Made by a program: the position numbers and the translations under genes. A stretch of DNA of 64,000 nt from Haplomitrium mnioides (Eukaryota; Marchantiophyta; Haplomitriopsida; Calobryales). A model generated the notes under the pieces. It worked only from the letters and a program-made list of their open reading frames with translations, was not told where the DNA came from and made no database searches. The first letter of the stretch is position 1; every line of letters begins with the position of its first letter. The DNA is taken from positions 155,964 through 219,963 of the forward strand of contig JBNGIS010000002.1 in assembly GCA_049999725.1 (NCBI GenBank). The letters run 5' to 3'. This document shows, piece after piece, positions 23,516-35,640 of the stretch.

Positions 23516-25399
23516 TGGTTGTAGTTTTTTTTTTATAAGTTACTCTAAACTTCCATCGTAAAAAGTTGGTAACACTAGATGGTGACAAATATCCAAATGC
23601 AGGATACAATTAAGCTTATGCAACAAAAGTATTCAATCCTAGATCACATATACTACATAGAGAACAATCTGAATGCTTTTAACAATTTTCTTGAAGCATG
23701 GTTGTGTCCTTTCTTTACTTTGAATAATCTTGAAACATATTGCTAAAACTCAAGTTGTCTCAAATTTTCATTTGCATTGGAGACAATCTTTACATTTATT
23801 ACTACCAATAATGGTTGATAAACTAGGGGATTTAGCCTCATAGTCATCAACATACATCAAAAATTATACTATATAGTTATACAACAAGGTGATATTACAT
23901 GCATCATCCATGTAAGAATAATCGCAATTAACTATTCCACTCTATATAAACACTTCAAGCTATATAAATAATTCCATATGGTACAAAAAATGTTGGTGTG
24001 TATGAGCTATATAATTGTAAGACATGTTTGCAGTCGATGTGATTATACCATCTTTGTATATTGTTCATCAACTCATTCATACACTAACTCATACTTTGAG
24101 TTATAATCGTGTTTGAAATATATGTAAACATACAAATATCTACAAAAAATGATGATTAGTGTGCTATATGAAGAACATATTCTAATAATATACATCACTA
24201 TCGACTTCTACCAACTTACACACCACATTATAAAACATGTATAGGTTTTGCTATGATAAAGTTGGAAGTTAAATTTAAGGTTGAAAAATGATATTAGTTT
24301 AGAAATGTTGATTAAATATGAACATCTCATATATCAGTTGCATACAACACAATACAACAAAATTTACACAAGAAGTAAGTTGAAAAACTTGTGAGACAAT
24401 GGAGCTATGATACTTACATGAAAATGAAGTAAGATTGCATTCAAAGATACAAAGGTTGAAAGCAACATTTTAGATATAGCTACTAACTTGAGGCATTACC
24501 AAATTATATTGAACTACAAAATAAGATTTATTTGTTGTTTCATTACACAATGATAAAAGAGCGTTTATTGTATGCAACCATGTCAAACCACACCTCCTCC
24601 ATTTGTAGTTGCTATATCACTTTAGTTGACCATATTTAAAATAGCCCATTCATTTTTTTTAATATTGTTAAGAAAATAGTTTTTCAGAAACATAAATAGA
24701 TTTGATCGATAATTTTGTCAATAAAGTAAGAAACCAAACGTGGATTCACTAGAGGCTCTCAATGACCCTTGATCTAATGAGTCAATAGGCGGAAAAATAC
24801 TTTTTAGATTGGTGTTGATTGTTTGATTCCTGGATTTTAAAGAAGAAATAGGCTACCTACACAAACGCAAGGTTTTCTCTAAACTAACAACACATTTTTT
24901 TTCTTTTTTCTTAATATGACACAAATCAAGTTGTTTTTGGTCTTTTTTTTGGTAATGACTATTAGTCTTATACTTTTTGATTAAAAAAATGGTACCAATT
25001 CAAGATAGAGTTTAGATATGTCTAAAGCTAGTGTTGCAAGACATTGCGCTAGTAACACTATTGATGTGCACGTCCTAAAGGTCATATAACATAACTTCAA
25101 GAGGAGGTACATGTTGCAAGCATGTCAAACAATCGTCCAAAACATTGCTACAACTCTCAATGCCTTGGTCATCCAAATCTTTGTTACTATCTTCTAAGAT
25201 TTTGTTGCGTGATCGTAAAAGTATCTCAATTTTTGAATCATTGAAAGCACACTCCTCCAACAAATTGTCAATGAGACGGTATTCAATCCGCATGATGAAA
25301 TTTTGTTGAAGGAATTCAAGAATATGAAAACTCTTTGGTTTATGTTGTTTTGTGCAGGTGTCTAGAAATGGAAAGGAGAGCGGACTTACATACATGTTT
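23516..25399. other. AT-rich intergenic DNA, no recognised gene
   Basis: No domain-bearing frame found. The minus-strand open frame at 25075-25395 (106 codons) is not protein-like that I can recognise, and its 5' part runs into the gypsy piece that follows. Confidence 0.45.
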
Positions 25400-25439
25400 C
25401 AATAAGGGGACTTATTCTAAAAGAATATGGTGCAAGACT

Positions 25440-26700
25440 CTAAGCACACAAGAGGACACCAAGGTTACAAAACAATGTGGGAATTGATGAAGGTTTTTGT
25501 CTACTGGCTAACTATGAAGGCGGATGTTGAGTGGTACATTAAGACACGTACAAGTTTCCAACAGTTCAAGATAGACCATAAAAAAACTGACAAGACTTCT
25601 TGAGCTGATTTTCCCTCCAAAAAAGCCATGAGAGATGATCTCCATGGACTTTATTGTCAAGCTCATTGTGTTGAATGGTTTTGTGACTCTCATTATGGTG
25701 GACAATTGATCAAAAGTAACGAGATTGATTGCGATGATAGAATCCACTTTAACTGAAGAGACGATATGCATATTCTTTAGACATGTTATCAAGAATGCAT
25801 GGCTGCCCAAGTCCATAATCAGCGACATGGATCCCAAGTTCATCTCATAGTTTTGGATGAAATTCTTCACATTTTTGGAAACGGGACTCATCTTTAGTTC
25901 AAGTTACCATTGAAATACTGATGGAAAAGTGGAGCAAGCATACCTTATTGTTGAAGATGCACTAAGGGAATACATTTCCTTCGACCAGAGTGATTGGGCT
26001 GATCGTTTAGATTTGGTTGAGTGGCAAAATAATACTGCCTACCATAATGCTATTAGCATGTCGTTGTACAAGTGTTTTTTTGGACAAACTCCACTTATGC
26101 CCCTAGCATTGAGCCTTGGGGATGCAACAATGACTTCACAAGCAAGATCTCAAATTGTGGATGTCAATTCCTTCTTGAGAAACATGGAGCATGTATCGGA
26201 GCTAACAAGACAAAGTATTTGATTTGCAAAGCAATGTTCACAGAAGCAAAGGAACCAACACTAAAAGTATGTTTCCTATAAAGTTAGCAACCTAGTGTGG
26301 TTGTCATCTAGATATTTTTGGCTACTGCAAGGACTTTGCAAGAAATTTGTGTTGAAGTGGGTTGGCATGTACCGAATACTAAAGAAGATTGGTAAAGTGG
26401 TGCATCAACTGGATCTCCTTACAACCGAACAGAAGATACATCCAGCTTTCCATATCTCCATGTTGAAGCTCTTTCACTAGGATTCAGATCATACTAGACT
26501 CAATCAAGTCGGATCACACTTCATGATCTTATTGCACCGGAGGTGGAAGTTATTGTTGATGAACAACAGAGGCAAGTCAAATTGGCGAAAGTCACTGAAT
26601 ACCTCATCAAATAGAAAAGATTTCACTGAACTAAACTCAATTGGCAAGTCGGTAGTAGTGATGGAGCGGGAAAGGCATCTTGGGAAATGATGCCCGATTA
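25440..26700 (+). pseudogene. Family C Ty3/gypsy integrase and chromo-linker remnant
   Basis: In shifting plus-strand frames: the integrase zinc-binding end and core start (25500-25700, with a DKTDK-like patch), a core segment near 25780-25870, then LREYISFDQSDWADRLDLVEWQ with YHNAISMSLYKCFFGQTPL (25956-26100), a classic gypsy integrase C-terminal core. The linker KFVLKWVGMYRILKKIGKV and IHPAFHISMLKLFH (26340-26478) follow. Its sequence differs from families A and B. Numerous stops; no LTRs identified. Confidence 0.8.
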
Positions 26701-27337
26701 GACATTGATTGGTTGGACTAAAGCCATGAAGGGCTAAAAACGAGTCAAGCGAGGTCGGTCGCAATTTTTCCAACAACCTCTCCAGGTTGTAATTACTAAG
26801 TATGTGTGGATGCCTCTGTCTCAAGTGGAAGAGAGTCTCGCCAACCACGAATAGTTTTGCAACCAGGTGATGGGAAGGCATGAACTAAGTCCTCATGTCA
26901 ATGGTAGAGAGCCCATATGGCCTACAAAAGTAAGTCATAGGCTTCTAGTCCAGTAGAGATTCTACTTAAATGAGACTTGAGTACTTGTAAGCTTTTAGAG
27001 AGTTTTTTGGATCTACAACTCTAGAAGTTTATTAGACTTCATTGCAAGAGAATTCTCAAGAATAAAAGAGTTTGCGATTGAATCTTGTAGCTAGTGAATT
27101 AGTCTCTCATGGAAGCTTGACTGACTCTGTTTGAAATCTTTGCACTTGAGATAGTAGAGACTCATGGATTCTAGCATGATAAAAAATTTGTCTTGTCTAA
27201 TTGATAAATCTCAAAACTTGTCCGAAGCAAAAGCGTTCAAACAAAGGCCAATCGACCGAATGTATAGATGGTAGTAGACTATTGTTAGAGAAGGTTGGAT
27301 GTGAGCCAATCTATCTAAGAGAAAAGGTTTCTTGTGA
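26701..27337. other. No recognised gene; flank of the family D insertion
   Basis: This may include the decayed 3' end of the family C element. The sequence directly to the left of the family D unit continues on its right side at 31599. Confidence 0.45.
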
Positions 27338-27342
27338 ACGAG

Positions 27343-30300
27343 TGTCGGCCGGGTGTGTATGAGTTTTTTCAATTTTTGTAAATCCTGAGCTTCCAAGCGT
27401 TGTTGATTCTTTCAGTTTGTGTTAGCCGGTTGTGTTTTAGTCTATTTTATTGTTTTAGTGTTGTTATTCCATCCTGCACCGTTCTTCTCTCTATCTTCTC
27501 TCCCTCATTTCCCTTCTCTTCCTTTCTTTTCTGCCTTTCCTTGTGGAGGTCATGAATCCTGCAATGCATAGGGGAGCCTTGTGGAATCCAGAGGAGTCAG
27601 GTAAGAAGGCTAGCAGAGGGATCAAAGGGACTTGCAACAACATGACAGAGGCAGAGCTGACAAGAGGGAGCAAGAAGAATCAAGCTGATGTGAGAGGGAG
27701 ATCAGAAGAAAGGAGCCAACCACAATCGAGGAGGAATCCACAGGAGGAGTACGGGAGATGAAGGCGAGGGGGTGAAAGTCGAGATGCAGAACGGAGGAGC
27801 CAACAGTTTGGACCACTGCATCCTCAATTCGCAACCATTCGTAACCTGCAACATCTTGATAGAGAGAAGAGCTCAAGGCAGCCGTAGTGCAATTTGAATC
27901 AAAGAAAATGGGGCAGAACTAAGTAAGAATGACCCTCGGGAAGTTAAACGACGGCCGCAATCCCGAGGAGTCCGTGGAGCGCTGCGGAAACGTGGCAGCC
28001 CACCGCACTCCGAGGAATCCGACGGACGACGTGGCATCTCCTGTGGGTCCAAAGAGTTTGACCAGATCTCGCCTCCCTACATGGGGATCTTCAGTTAACG
28101 GGGATCCGATCAGCTTCCCTATGTAGGTTCCTCACTTAACAGGGATTCGTGAAGGAAGATCCGACAAGTCCAAAGTGATGGTGAAACAGGGATAATCAAA
28201 GCAGTGACCATACAAACAAGTGACTTGTCACTATTTCGGCGGCATGGAGGGTTTCTTAAAGGCTAAGCGGGAAAGGAGAAGCGGCGATTGACGAAGCGAA
28301 GACTTGTCACTATTACGGCGACATGGAGGATTCCTTAAGGCAACTGCGAGGCTAAGCGAGAAGGGCGAAACAGCAATGGATTATAGTTACGGACTCATGA
28401 ACTCTGTGGGGAGTTGCGGAAACGTGGCCGTCCCACCGCGCTTCACGGATTTAGGGACACGTGGCATTCCCATGGAGCCCGCGGGACTTAGCGGAAAATG
28501 GGGAAACCCCGGGTAAACAGGTTCCAATTAGCCTCCCTAAGTGGGGATCCCCTGTTAAATGGGTTCCGATCAGCCACCCTACGTGGGGAGCCCACTTAAT
28601 GTGGATCCGACGGGAAGCCAAAACAGAGACCAAGGAATGAAGGGCGAAATGACGTTGTATCGCTGATCCGGAAAAGTGGGGGGAAAGTTCGACATAGTAA
28701 GGTCTGAAAGTTTGACGGGAATCTGCGGCACACATCGTTCTTATCACAAGGGGATTGCGAATCGGCGATATAGCAAAGGTCTGACAAGACGAAGAGCGGG
28801 GGGTGCCGAAAATGTGATCTGGTGACGATCCGGACAAAACAAGATCAAAGAGAGCCGAAAAGGTGATCAAACGAAGTTCCGGCCAAGGGAAGATCAAAAT
28901 AGCAAAAAGGTGATTCATCAACAATATGGCCAGAGGAAGATCACGAAATGGCGAAAAGGCAATGAAGCGACAATCCGGCCAGAGGAAGAAGTGAGAGACC
29001 AACATCCAAAAAGGTGACGCATCGCAGTTCCAACATTGGCGAGGACGAAAGCTCAACGGGGCGAATTGAAAGTTTGAAGGGGAATAGTCTGCCATAATTC
29101 TTATATCAAGCAGAGAAAAGAGTTGAGCGAAGGAAGCCTCAGTTCTTATGGCGAGCGGGTTCCGAAGCGGCGACAAAAGGTACTGTTCTTACTTGGCGAT
29201 TGAATTATTTGACGGATGACGTAGCGCCCAGCAGTGATTCGAGGGTTCATGCGGGTCAGCGACGGGTCAACTTCAGAGTCCGGTCAATGCGTCGATCCGC
29301 CTACCCCTTTGCGAGGCGGCGTCAGACGGCGCAGTATCGGATGACGTGGCGACCGAAGGTGTTCCGAGGGGTCATGTGGGTCAACGACGGGTCAACTACA
29401 GAATCTGGTCAATGCGATGGTCCACCGACCCCTTTGCGAGACGGCGTGGGACGGCGTTGTGCGGATGACGTGGAAGGTAGGACACCTGGCAACCTGTGGT
29501 GTTCCGAGGGCGACGGCGAGATTCCGAAGAGCGACGGCGGGGTTCCAAGGGAGTTCGCGGACACGTGGCAACCTGTGGTGTTCCGAGAGTGACGGCGAGG
29601 TCCCAAAGGCTACGGCAAAGTTCCGATGATTGACGGCACGGTTCCGAGGGAGTTTGCGGACACATGGCAGCTGGCGGGGGTCCGTGTGTCTTGCGGAAGC
29701 ATGGCAACTTGCGGGGGTCTGCGAGTGATTGCAAGGGTATGGCAACAAGGAGAATCAAGGAAAAATTAGGAATCTGTTCGCGAGATGCAACGGTTGGCCA
29801 ATCTAAGGGGTCGACCTACGAATCCAATGCTATCCCAAGTAAATCTCTTCGGATTTCCCTGCAGAAAGACCTCCTCGACAACTACTTTGGGTCTGCGCTC
29901 GAGCTGATGCTTCAAAAGAATCAAACTAGGATTGCGACGAAATTGCTGAGGCGTCCAAACGACAAGGCGATCCTCATCGCAAATCTGCAAAGGAGAGCAC
30001 TACGAATCAAAGGCAGGGTTCAGCCAAGAGTTCTCCAAAAATCTTCCTTCCCCAATCCTGAATGCTTCAACTAATACCGTTAGACGCGGGCTGACTAACA
30101 GGTGTTAGCTTCTCAAGAAACAGAGGCCATCAAGAAAAATGGCCAAGTCCAGCGAGGAGGAAAGATGCGTTTTTTATCAAGAAACCGTTGGGAGTGATGT
30201 GCAATGCATGGGGGGTATAGTTGGGATCGCTGCCAGATTGAGGGGGTGGTGGTTCATGCAAAATTGAGAGTGGGAGACCAAACTCGAGAGGAAGAGGCAG

Positions 30301-31593
30301 CGAGGTAGAGAGGAGAGGATTCAAAGAAAGATTCACGTGAGGGAGTGGACTCGTGTAGGGGGGACCAGCAGGGGTGGAGGTGGACTGGAGAGGCGATGAG
30401 AATTGCTGAGCGTGGAGTTCTAGAGTCTCATGCAATCCAGGTGGACTCATCGTTGCAAGTGGACCAAGCATTCGGAGGTGGATCGCTATTTGAATCTGAA
30501 GGGAGTTCTGTCGTCTTGAATTTGTGAGAGGCTGCCAAAGGGGGATCTTGGGGTTGTCTCAGCTTCGTCCGTTTAGGAGCATCAATCATAGGGGCGCTTG
30601 GGGGCGTTTCTGATCTTTTTTCTCAAGTGGAATCAAGAGAGGAGTGGTTATGTTAGTGCCTTCGCGCTGCATAGAATATCCAGTCAAGGCTTAAGATGGA
30701 GTGGTGACCAGCAATCGTGGGGACTGTCTTCCAGAGGTGGAAGTTAAAGAAATCCTCTTCCAAGCATGAGGAAGTAAATTCAGGGCTTCTCGCGAGGGAA
30801 GTTGAAAAACTATCTGACTGAGGTTGGGTTGCTGAAGGATTGGAGGAGAACTGGAGTGGCTGATGGGAGCTGAAGAAGGATTGATCAGTTCTTGAGAGGG
30901 GGAAGAAGATTGTATTGTCGGCATGGCAGTGTGCAAGTACCAGTGTTTTCCTGTTTACGTGTGTTGTTTAGAGTTGTGTTCTGTTTGTAGTTTTGTGACA
31001 GTCTTAGTTGTAGAAGGCCTGAATTTCATTTGTGCAATCCTGAAGACGCCTTGGACAGGGGAAGTCAAGACTACCCACATTATAATTGTGCTATTTGGAT
31101 GCTGAGACTTGCTCCATTTTGTATAACAAAGTGATTGGGTCCAGTTTTGGACCGCAGAATTATAAGACAAAGTGGTTCAGCAGCATTACAGTCTTTTTGT
31201 CGGTGGTTTGAGGAAATGGATGTGTATGAGCAAGTGGGTTGTGAGGCAATCGTGGGCTAGTGGCCAAGATCATAACGCAACCACGAATCAACCAGGGCTT
31301 CCTAAGAGACCACTACAGCCGAGAATCAGATGTTATGTCCCATCATCCCATGTCTTCCAAGTGGCACCTTTCGAGGTTAAGGCCTGAAGAAGGGGTGTGA
31401 CCAGCATCTGTGGGTATTGGACATGTTGTGCTTGGGTGTTGTGGAGTGTTGTGCATTCTTTCCTATCTGGTAAGCAGAAGTTGGTCCATTCGGTGCAAAG
31501 CCTTCCCATAAAAGGTCCTGAAACACTAAGTCAGCCCCTAATCGAGGGTAACTCCGTCGTAAAAGAGTTAAGGCTCCGACCGCGGGGCTGACA
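27343..31593 (+). mobile_element. Family D giant solo LTR-like unit, copy 3, with perfect 5-bp target duplication
   Basis: A 4251-bp unit from TGTCGGCCGG to GGGGCTGACA with the direct repeat ACGAG on both sides (27338-27342 and 31594-31598). It matches copy 2 (1409-5775) in inverted orientation along its length, and its last 1.3 kb matches copy 1. It is GC-rich and has internal tandem-like parts: a GCCGAAAAGG-type block at 28795-29030, two ~95-bp copies at about 29254-29350 and 29379-29472, and GACGGCG-rich units at 29510-29680. The motif ACGTGGC occurs at least six times. Open frames up to 241 codons reflect GC content, not any family I know. Confidence 0.87.
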
Positions 31594-31598
31594 ACGAG

Positions 31599-32224
31599 GA
31601 TGTTTACCCCTCTAAATATGGGAGAAAGCTATGCACCATCCACCATGTGTGCAACATGAGGTTTTCGAGGTAGAATCGTAGTACCCACCATGACCCTGCC
31701 AAAGGATGAAAGAAAAACACCGACATGAAAGAGTGAGATGGGAGTCTTGTCTCTTTGCTACAATATCTAGGCAAAAGAGCAACGGATACTAATGTAAACT
31801 TGGTTGCAAGTTTGGAATCTTCAAGGGATTGATACATGGATGTGGAAGGTTGAACTCAAATGTGTAGCTAATCACGGTATTGCGAGTCTCTCATGGAATA
31901 CGACAAGATGGAACTGAACTAAGAATTGTGTAGTAAATGGTTTTGTAATTGGATGTCATACATGCTAGTTCAAAAAGTCGCCAACCAAAGAAGGAGAAAG
32001 AGCCAAACAACTTTCTCAAGTGAGAGTAGAATCAAGAAGTATTGCGCATCAATGGGTATTTCTCGATAATCAAGAAATCACAGATCCGAGAAACAAGGTT
32101 TTCCGATGAATTCTGCATACTAGGTAGGTGTCGCAACATTTGGTATCAAAGCCAAACCATGTACCTATATTCCAAGTAAATTACTCATGTACAACATCCC
32201 TGGCTTCATGTTTTATATAAGTTG
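31599..32224. other. No recognised gene
   Basis: Single-copy-looking DNA between the family D unit and the 86-bp satellite. A TTTGGTATCAAAGCC stretch at 32140-32154 resembles a tRNA-iMet primer site, but no LTR end can be placed next to it. Confidence 0.4.
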
Positions 32225-33566
32225 TACAATCATTGAGACATCATATCATTGACTCCAAGTTGTTAAAGAGTCAAACTATATGCTCTTGTCATGCAAGTTA
32301 CTCATTATGTCATATAACATCAATCATTTCATCAATGACACCAAATTGCTAAACAGACAAACTATATGCTCTTGTCGTGGAAGTCACTTATTGTGTCATA
32401 TAACATCAATCATTTCATCAATGACACCAAATTGCTAAAGAGTCAAACTGTATGCTCTTGTCATGCAAGTTACTTGTTATGCCACATAACATCAATCATT
32501 TTATCAATGACACCAAATTGCAAAAGAGTCAAACTATATGCTCTTGTCATGCAAGTTGCTTATTATCTCATATAACATCAATCATTTCATCAATGACACC
32601 AAATTGCTAAAGAGTCAAACTATATGCTCTTGTGATGCAGGCTACTCGTTGTGTTATATAGCATCAATCATTTCATCAATGACACCAAATTGGCAAAGAG
32701 TCAAACTATATGCTCTTGTGTTGCAAGTTACTTGTTGTGTCATATAACATCAATCATTTCATCAATGACACCAAATTGCTAAAGAGTCAAACAATATGCT
32801 ATTGTCATGCAAGTTACTCATTATGTCATATAGCATCAATTATTTCATCCATAACACCAAATTGCTAAAGAGTAAAACTATATGCTCTTGTCATCCAAGT
32901 TACTCGTTATGTAATATAACATCAATCATTTCATCAATGATACCAAATTGCTAAAGAATCAAACTATATACTCTTATCATGCAAGTTACTCGTTATGTGA
33001 TATAGCATCAATCATTTCATCAATGATATCAAATTACTCAAGAGTCAAACTATATGCTCTTGTCATGCAAGTTACTCGTTTTGACATATAACATCAATCA
33101 TTTCATCAATGACACCAAATTGCTAAAGAGTCAAACTATATGGTCTTGTCATGCAAGTTACTCGTTTTGTCATCTAGCATCAATCATTTCATCAATGATA
33201 TCAAATTGCTAAAGAGGCAGTCTATATGCATTTGTCATGCAAGTTACTTGTTGTCTCAAATAATATCAATCATTTCATCAATGACACCAAATTGCTAAAG
33301 AGTCAAACTATGTGTTTTTGTTATGCAAGTTGCTCCTTGTGCTATATAACATCAATCATTTCATCAATAATACCAAATTGCTAAAGAGTCAAAATATATG
33401 CTCTTGTCATGCAAGTTACTCGTTATGTCATATATCATCAATCATTTTATCAATGACACCAAATTGCCAAAGAGTCAAACTATATGCTCTTGTCATACAA
33501 GTTACTCGTTATATCATATAGCATCAGTCATTTCATCAATGACACCAAATTGCTAAAGAGTCAAAC
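32225..33566. repeat. 86-bp satellite, about 15.5 units
   Basis: The CATATAACATCAATCATTTC segment recurs at exact 86-bp steps (32311, 32397, 32483 and so on). Later units are similar and the first is diverged. The array stops at about 33566 where a minus-strand family B LTR begins. Open frames of 69 codons inside it are by-products, since 86 is not a multiple of three. One isolated unit lies at 43568-43640. Confidence 0.93.
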
Positions 33567-35640
33567 TCTAAAAGAACTCAAAAACTGACTTCCAAATAAA
33601 TAGCGGCTTTAAGATAACTCTAGCATGGTTAAATAACTCAAGGCCAATAACCAAACAAAAGCCAAGAGTGCTAGCTAAAGCCAAGCAACCAAAGAGCCAA
33701 ATCAAATAGGGAGGAACTCAAGAATGACGAGTGGGGCTATAAAACCCTTATATTTATACAAGAGAAGAGGGTTTCATCCCTCTTTCTTCACTTACAAGTC
33801 ACTTCTAGTTTCAACCCTAAATTGATCATCTAGAAGTCACTTCCAATTTCAACTCTAAAACTCTAAAAATGACTTCGAAGGCAAGTTATCTTATCTCAAC
33901 CCTAAAAGTGACCCTCTACCACTTCTTCACTCCTCTTTAATTTCTTATAAATATCACAACTTTATTTTTGTACTACTATAGAATTCCCACCTTCTAATCG
34001 ATGACGTCCTTGTCACAACTTTCAAATACTTGAATAACCTTTTGAGCATTCTCAAGATTTGAAGAAGGTTCCCAAGTAGCATCATGAAGTGGATAGTATT
34101 TCTACAAAACCTTCTATTGAACTTGTAGATGTCGCCTTCACTTGATAACTCTTTTTGCCAAAATATGATCCACTTTAAATTCCTTATAATCATCAAGAAC
34201 AATAACAAGAGGAGGAAGTTGAACACAATTTTGAAAAGAAGATGGAATAGGAACAAAATGCTTTAGTTTAAAGACATTGAACACAAGGTGAATCTTTGCA
34301 TGAAGCAAAAGATCAAGTTTGTAAGCAACAAAAGAAATAACTTGAGAAATAGAGAAAGGACCAATCTAAGCACGAGATAACTTATGGACTTGAGTATCTA
34401 AAGACATTGGGAGATCGTGAGTAGACAACATAACTTGGTCACCTAAAACAAAAGAGCAATCACAACAAAAACTAGCAGCATATTGTTTTTGTCAACTTTG
34501 AGCAACAGTAAAATGGTTGCGAGCATCTTGCAAAGAAGAAGATAAACGAGACAAAAAGGTAGAAACACTGGGAATATTGGAAGAAGAAGGAGAAAGCAAA
34601 CCATTAGGAACAAGAGGATGTTGACCCAAATTAATAAAGAAAAGAGAAACCCTAGTACTTGCTTGTTTGGAGTTGTTGTAAGCAAACTCCACCACCCATA
34701 AGAAACTATCCCAATCAATATGGTGAACATTGATGAACGTGCAAAGCATGTCCTCCACAGTGCAACTAGCACATTTCATTTCCTCATCTATTTGAAGATG
34801 ATAAGCAATAGACATAGAGAGTTTGGCATCTAAAAGTTTGAACAACTCTCACCAAAACTTTCTTGTGAAACACGGATCTCTATCAGATATTAACACCTTG
34901 GACATTCAATGATGACGGAAGATAGTATCAAAGTAAATTTGTGCCAATTGTGGAGCATCTATTGTATCCACCATTGGTGCTAAATGAATCTGTATGCTCA
35001 ACTTGTCCACAAACACCATAATCACAATAAACCAACGTGGCGTAGTTAGAAGTGAAGTGACAAGATCCAAACTTGCATGCTCTCAATAAGTAGAAAGAAT
35101 TGGTAGTGTCTGACAAAGTCGTGTTGGTTTTTGATTTGAAGATTTGTTTTGTTGACAACTTTCACACAAACAAAAAAAACCGCAAACATCTCGAGCCAAG
35201 TTAGACCACCACCAAGTGCGTTAAAGCAACTATGTAGTTTTATCTACTCCAAGATGCTCTAAGATGAGAATATCATGTGCTTCTTGTAAACAATCTATTC
35301 AAAGAGCATCATCTTATGGAACATATATTTGATGGCCTCGATAGAGAATACCATCTCGAGTGGAAAAATATTGATACTCACTATCTTTGACGGCCAATCG
35401 TGCCCAAACAAGATTAAAACAAAAACAAACATCTTCTTGTAGCTTCTTGTGATAACTCCTACTAGTTGTCTCATCCAATTGTAATATACTAATGTAACCA
35501 CCTCCATTGAATTCACTCAATCATCTGGCCTTTGTGGCAATGTATCATGAATGGTGTGGAATCTTCCAGTCTTGTATTCTAGCTTAATATCAAGGAGTTG
35601 CAATTGATCTTCCTATCGGTGATGATGACTTGTCATATTT
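33567..35640 (-). mobile_element. Family B gypsy 3' half: RNase H end, integrase, chromodomain remnant, LTR
   Basis: On the minus strand, a connection/RNase H tail (SILQLDETTSRSYHKKLQED and following; 35520-35310) leads to integrase. The integrase core (LLDAKLSMSIAYH, then INVHHIDWDSFLWVVEFAYNNSKQ; 34845-34492) is well preserved. A broken linker and chromodomain extend to about 33975. The LTR occupies about 33985-33567 and ends against the 86-bp satellite. Stops and frameshifts occur throughout, and the RT is missing. Confidence 0.8.

Noticed and set aside
28451-29176. 241-codon minus-strand open frame as a protein gene
   Set aside because: It lies inside the GC-rich family D unit; the corresponding region of copy 2 is open only in short pieces and the composition follows the local repeats. 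No domain.
32140-32154. Primer binding site of an LTR element
   Set aside because: TTTGGTATCAAAGCC resembles an iMet site, but no LTR terminus directly precedes it.
32366-33521. Repeated 69-codon open frames in the satellite as small genes
   Set aside because: They recur only because 3 x 86 bp restores frame; no independent evidence for coding.
32225-33566. CRISPR-like array
   Set aside because: Units are directly adjacent 86-bp copies without unique spacers, in plant nuclear DNA; a plain satellite.
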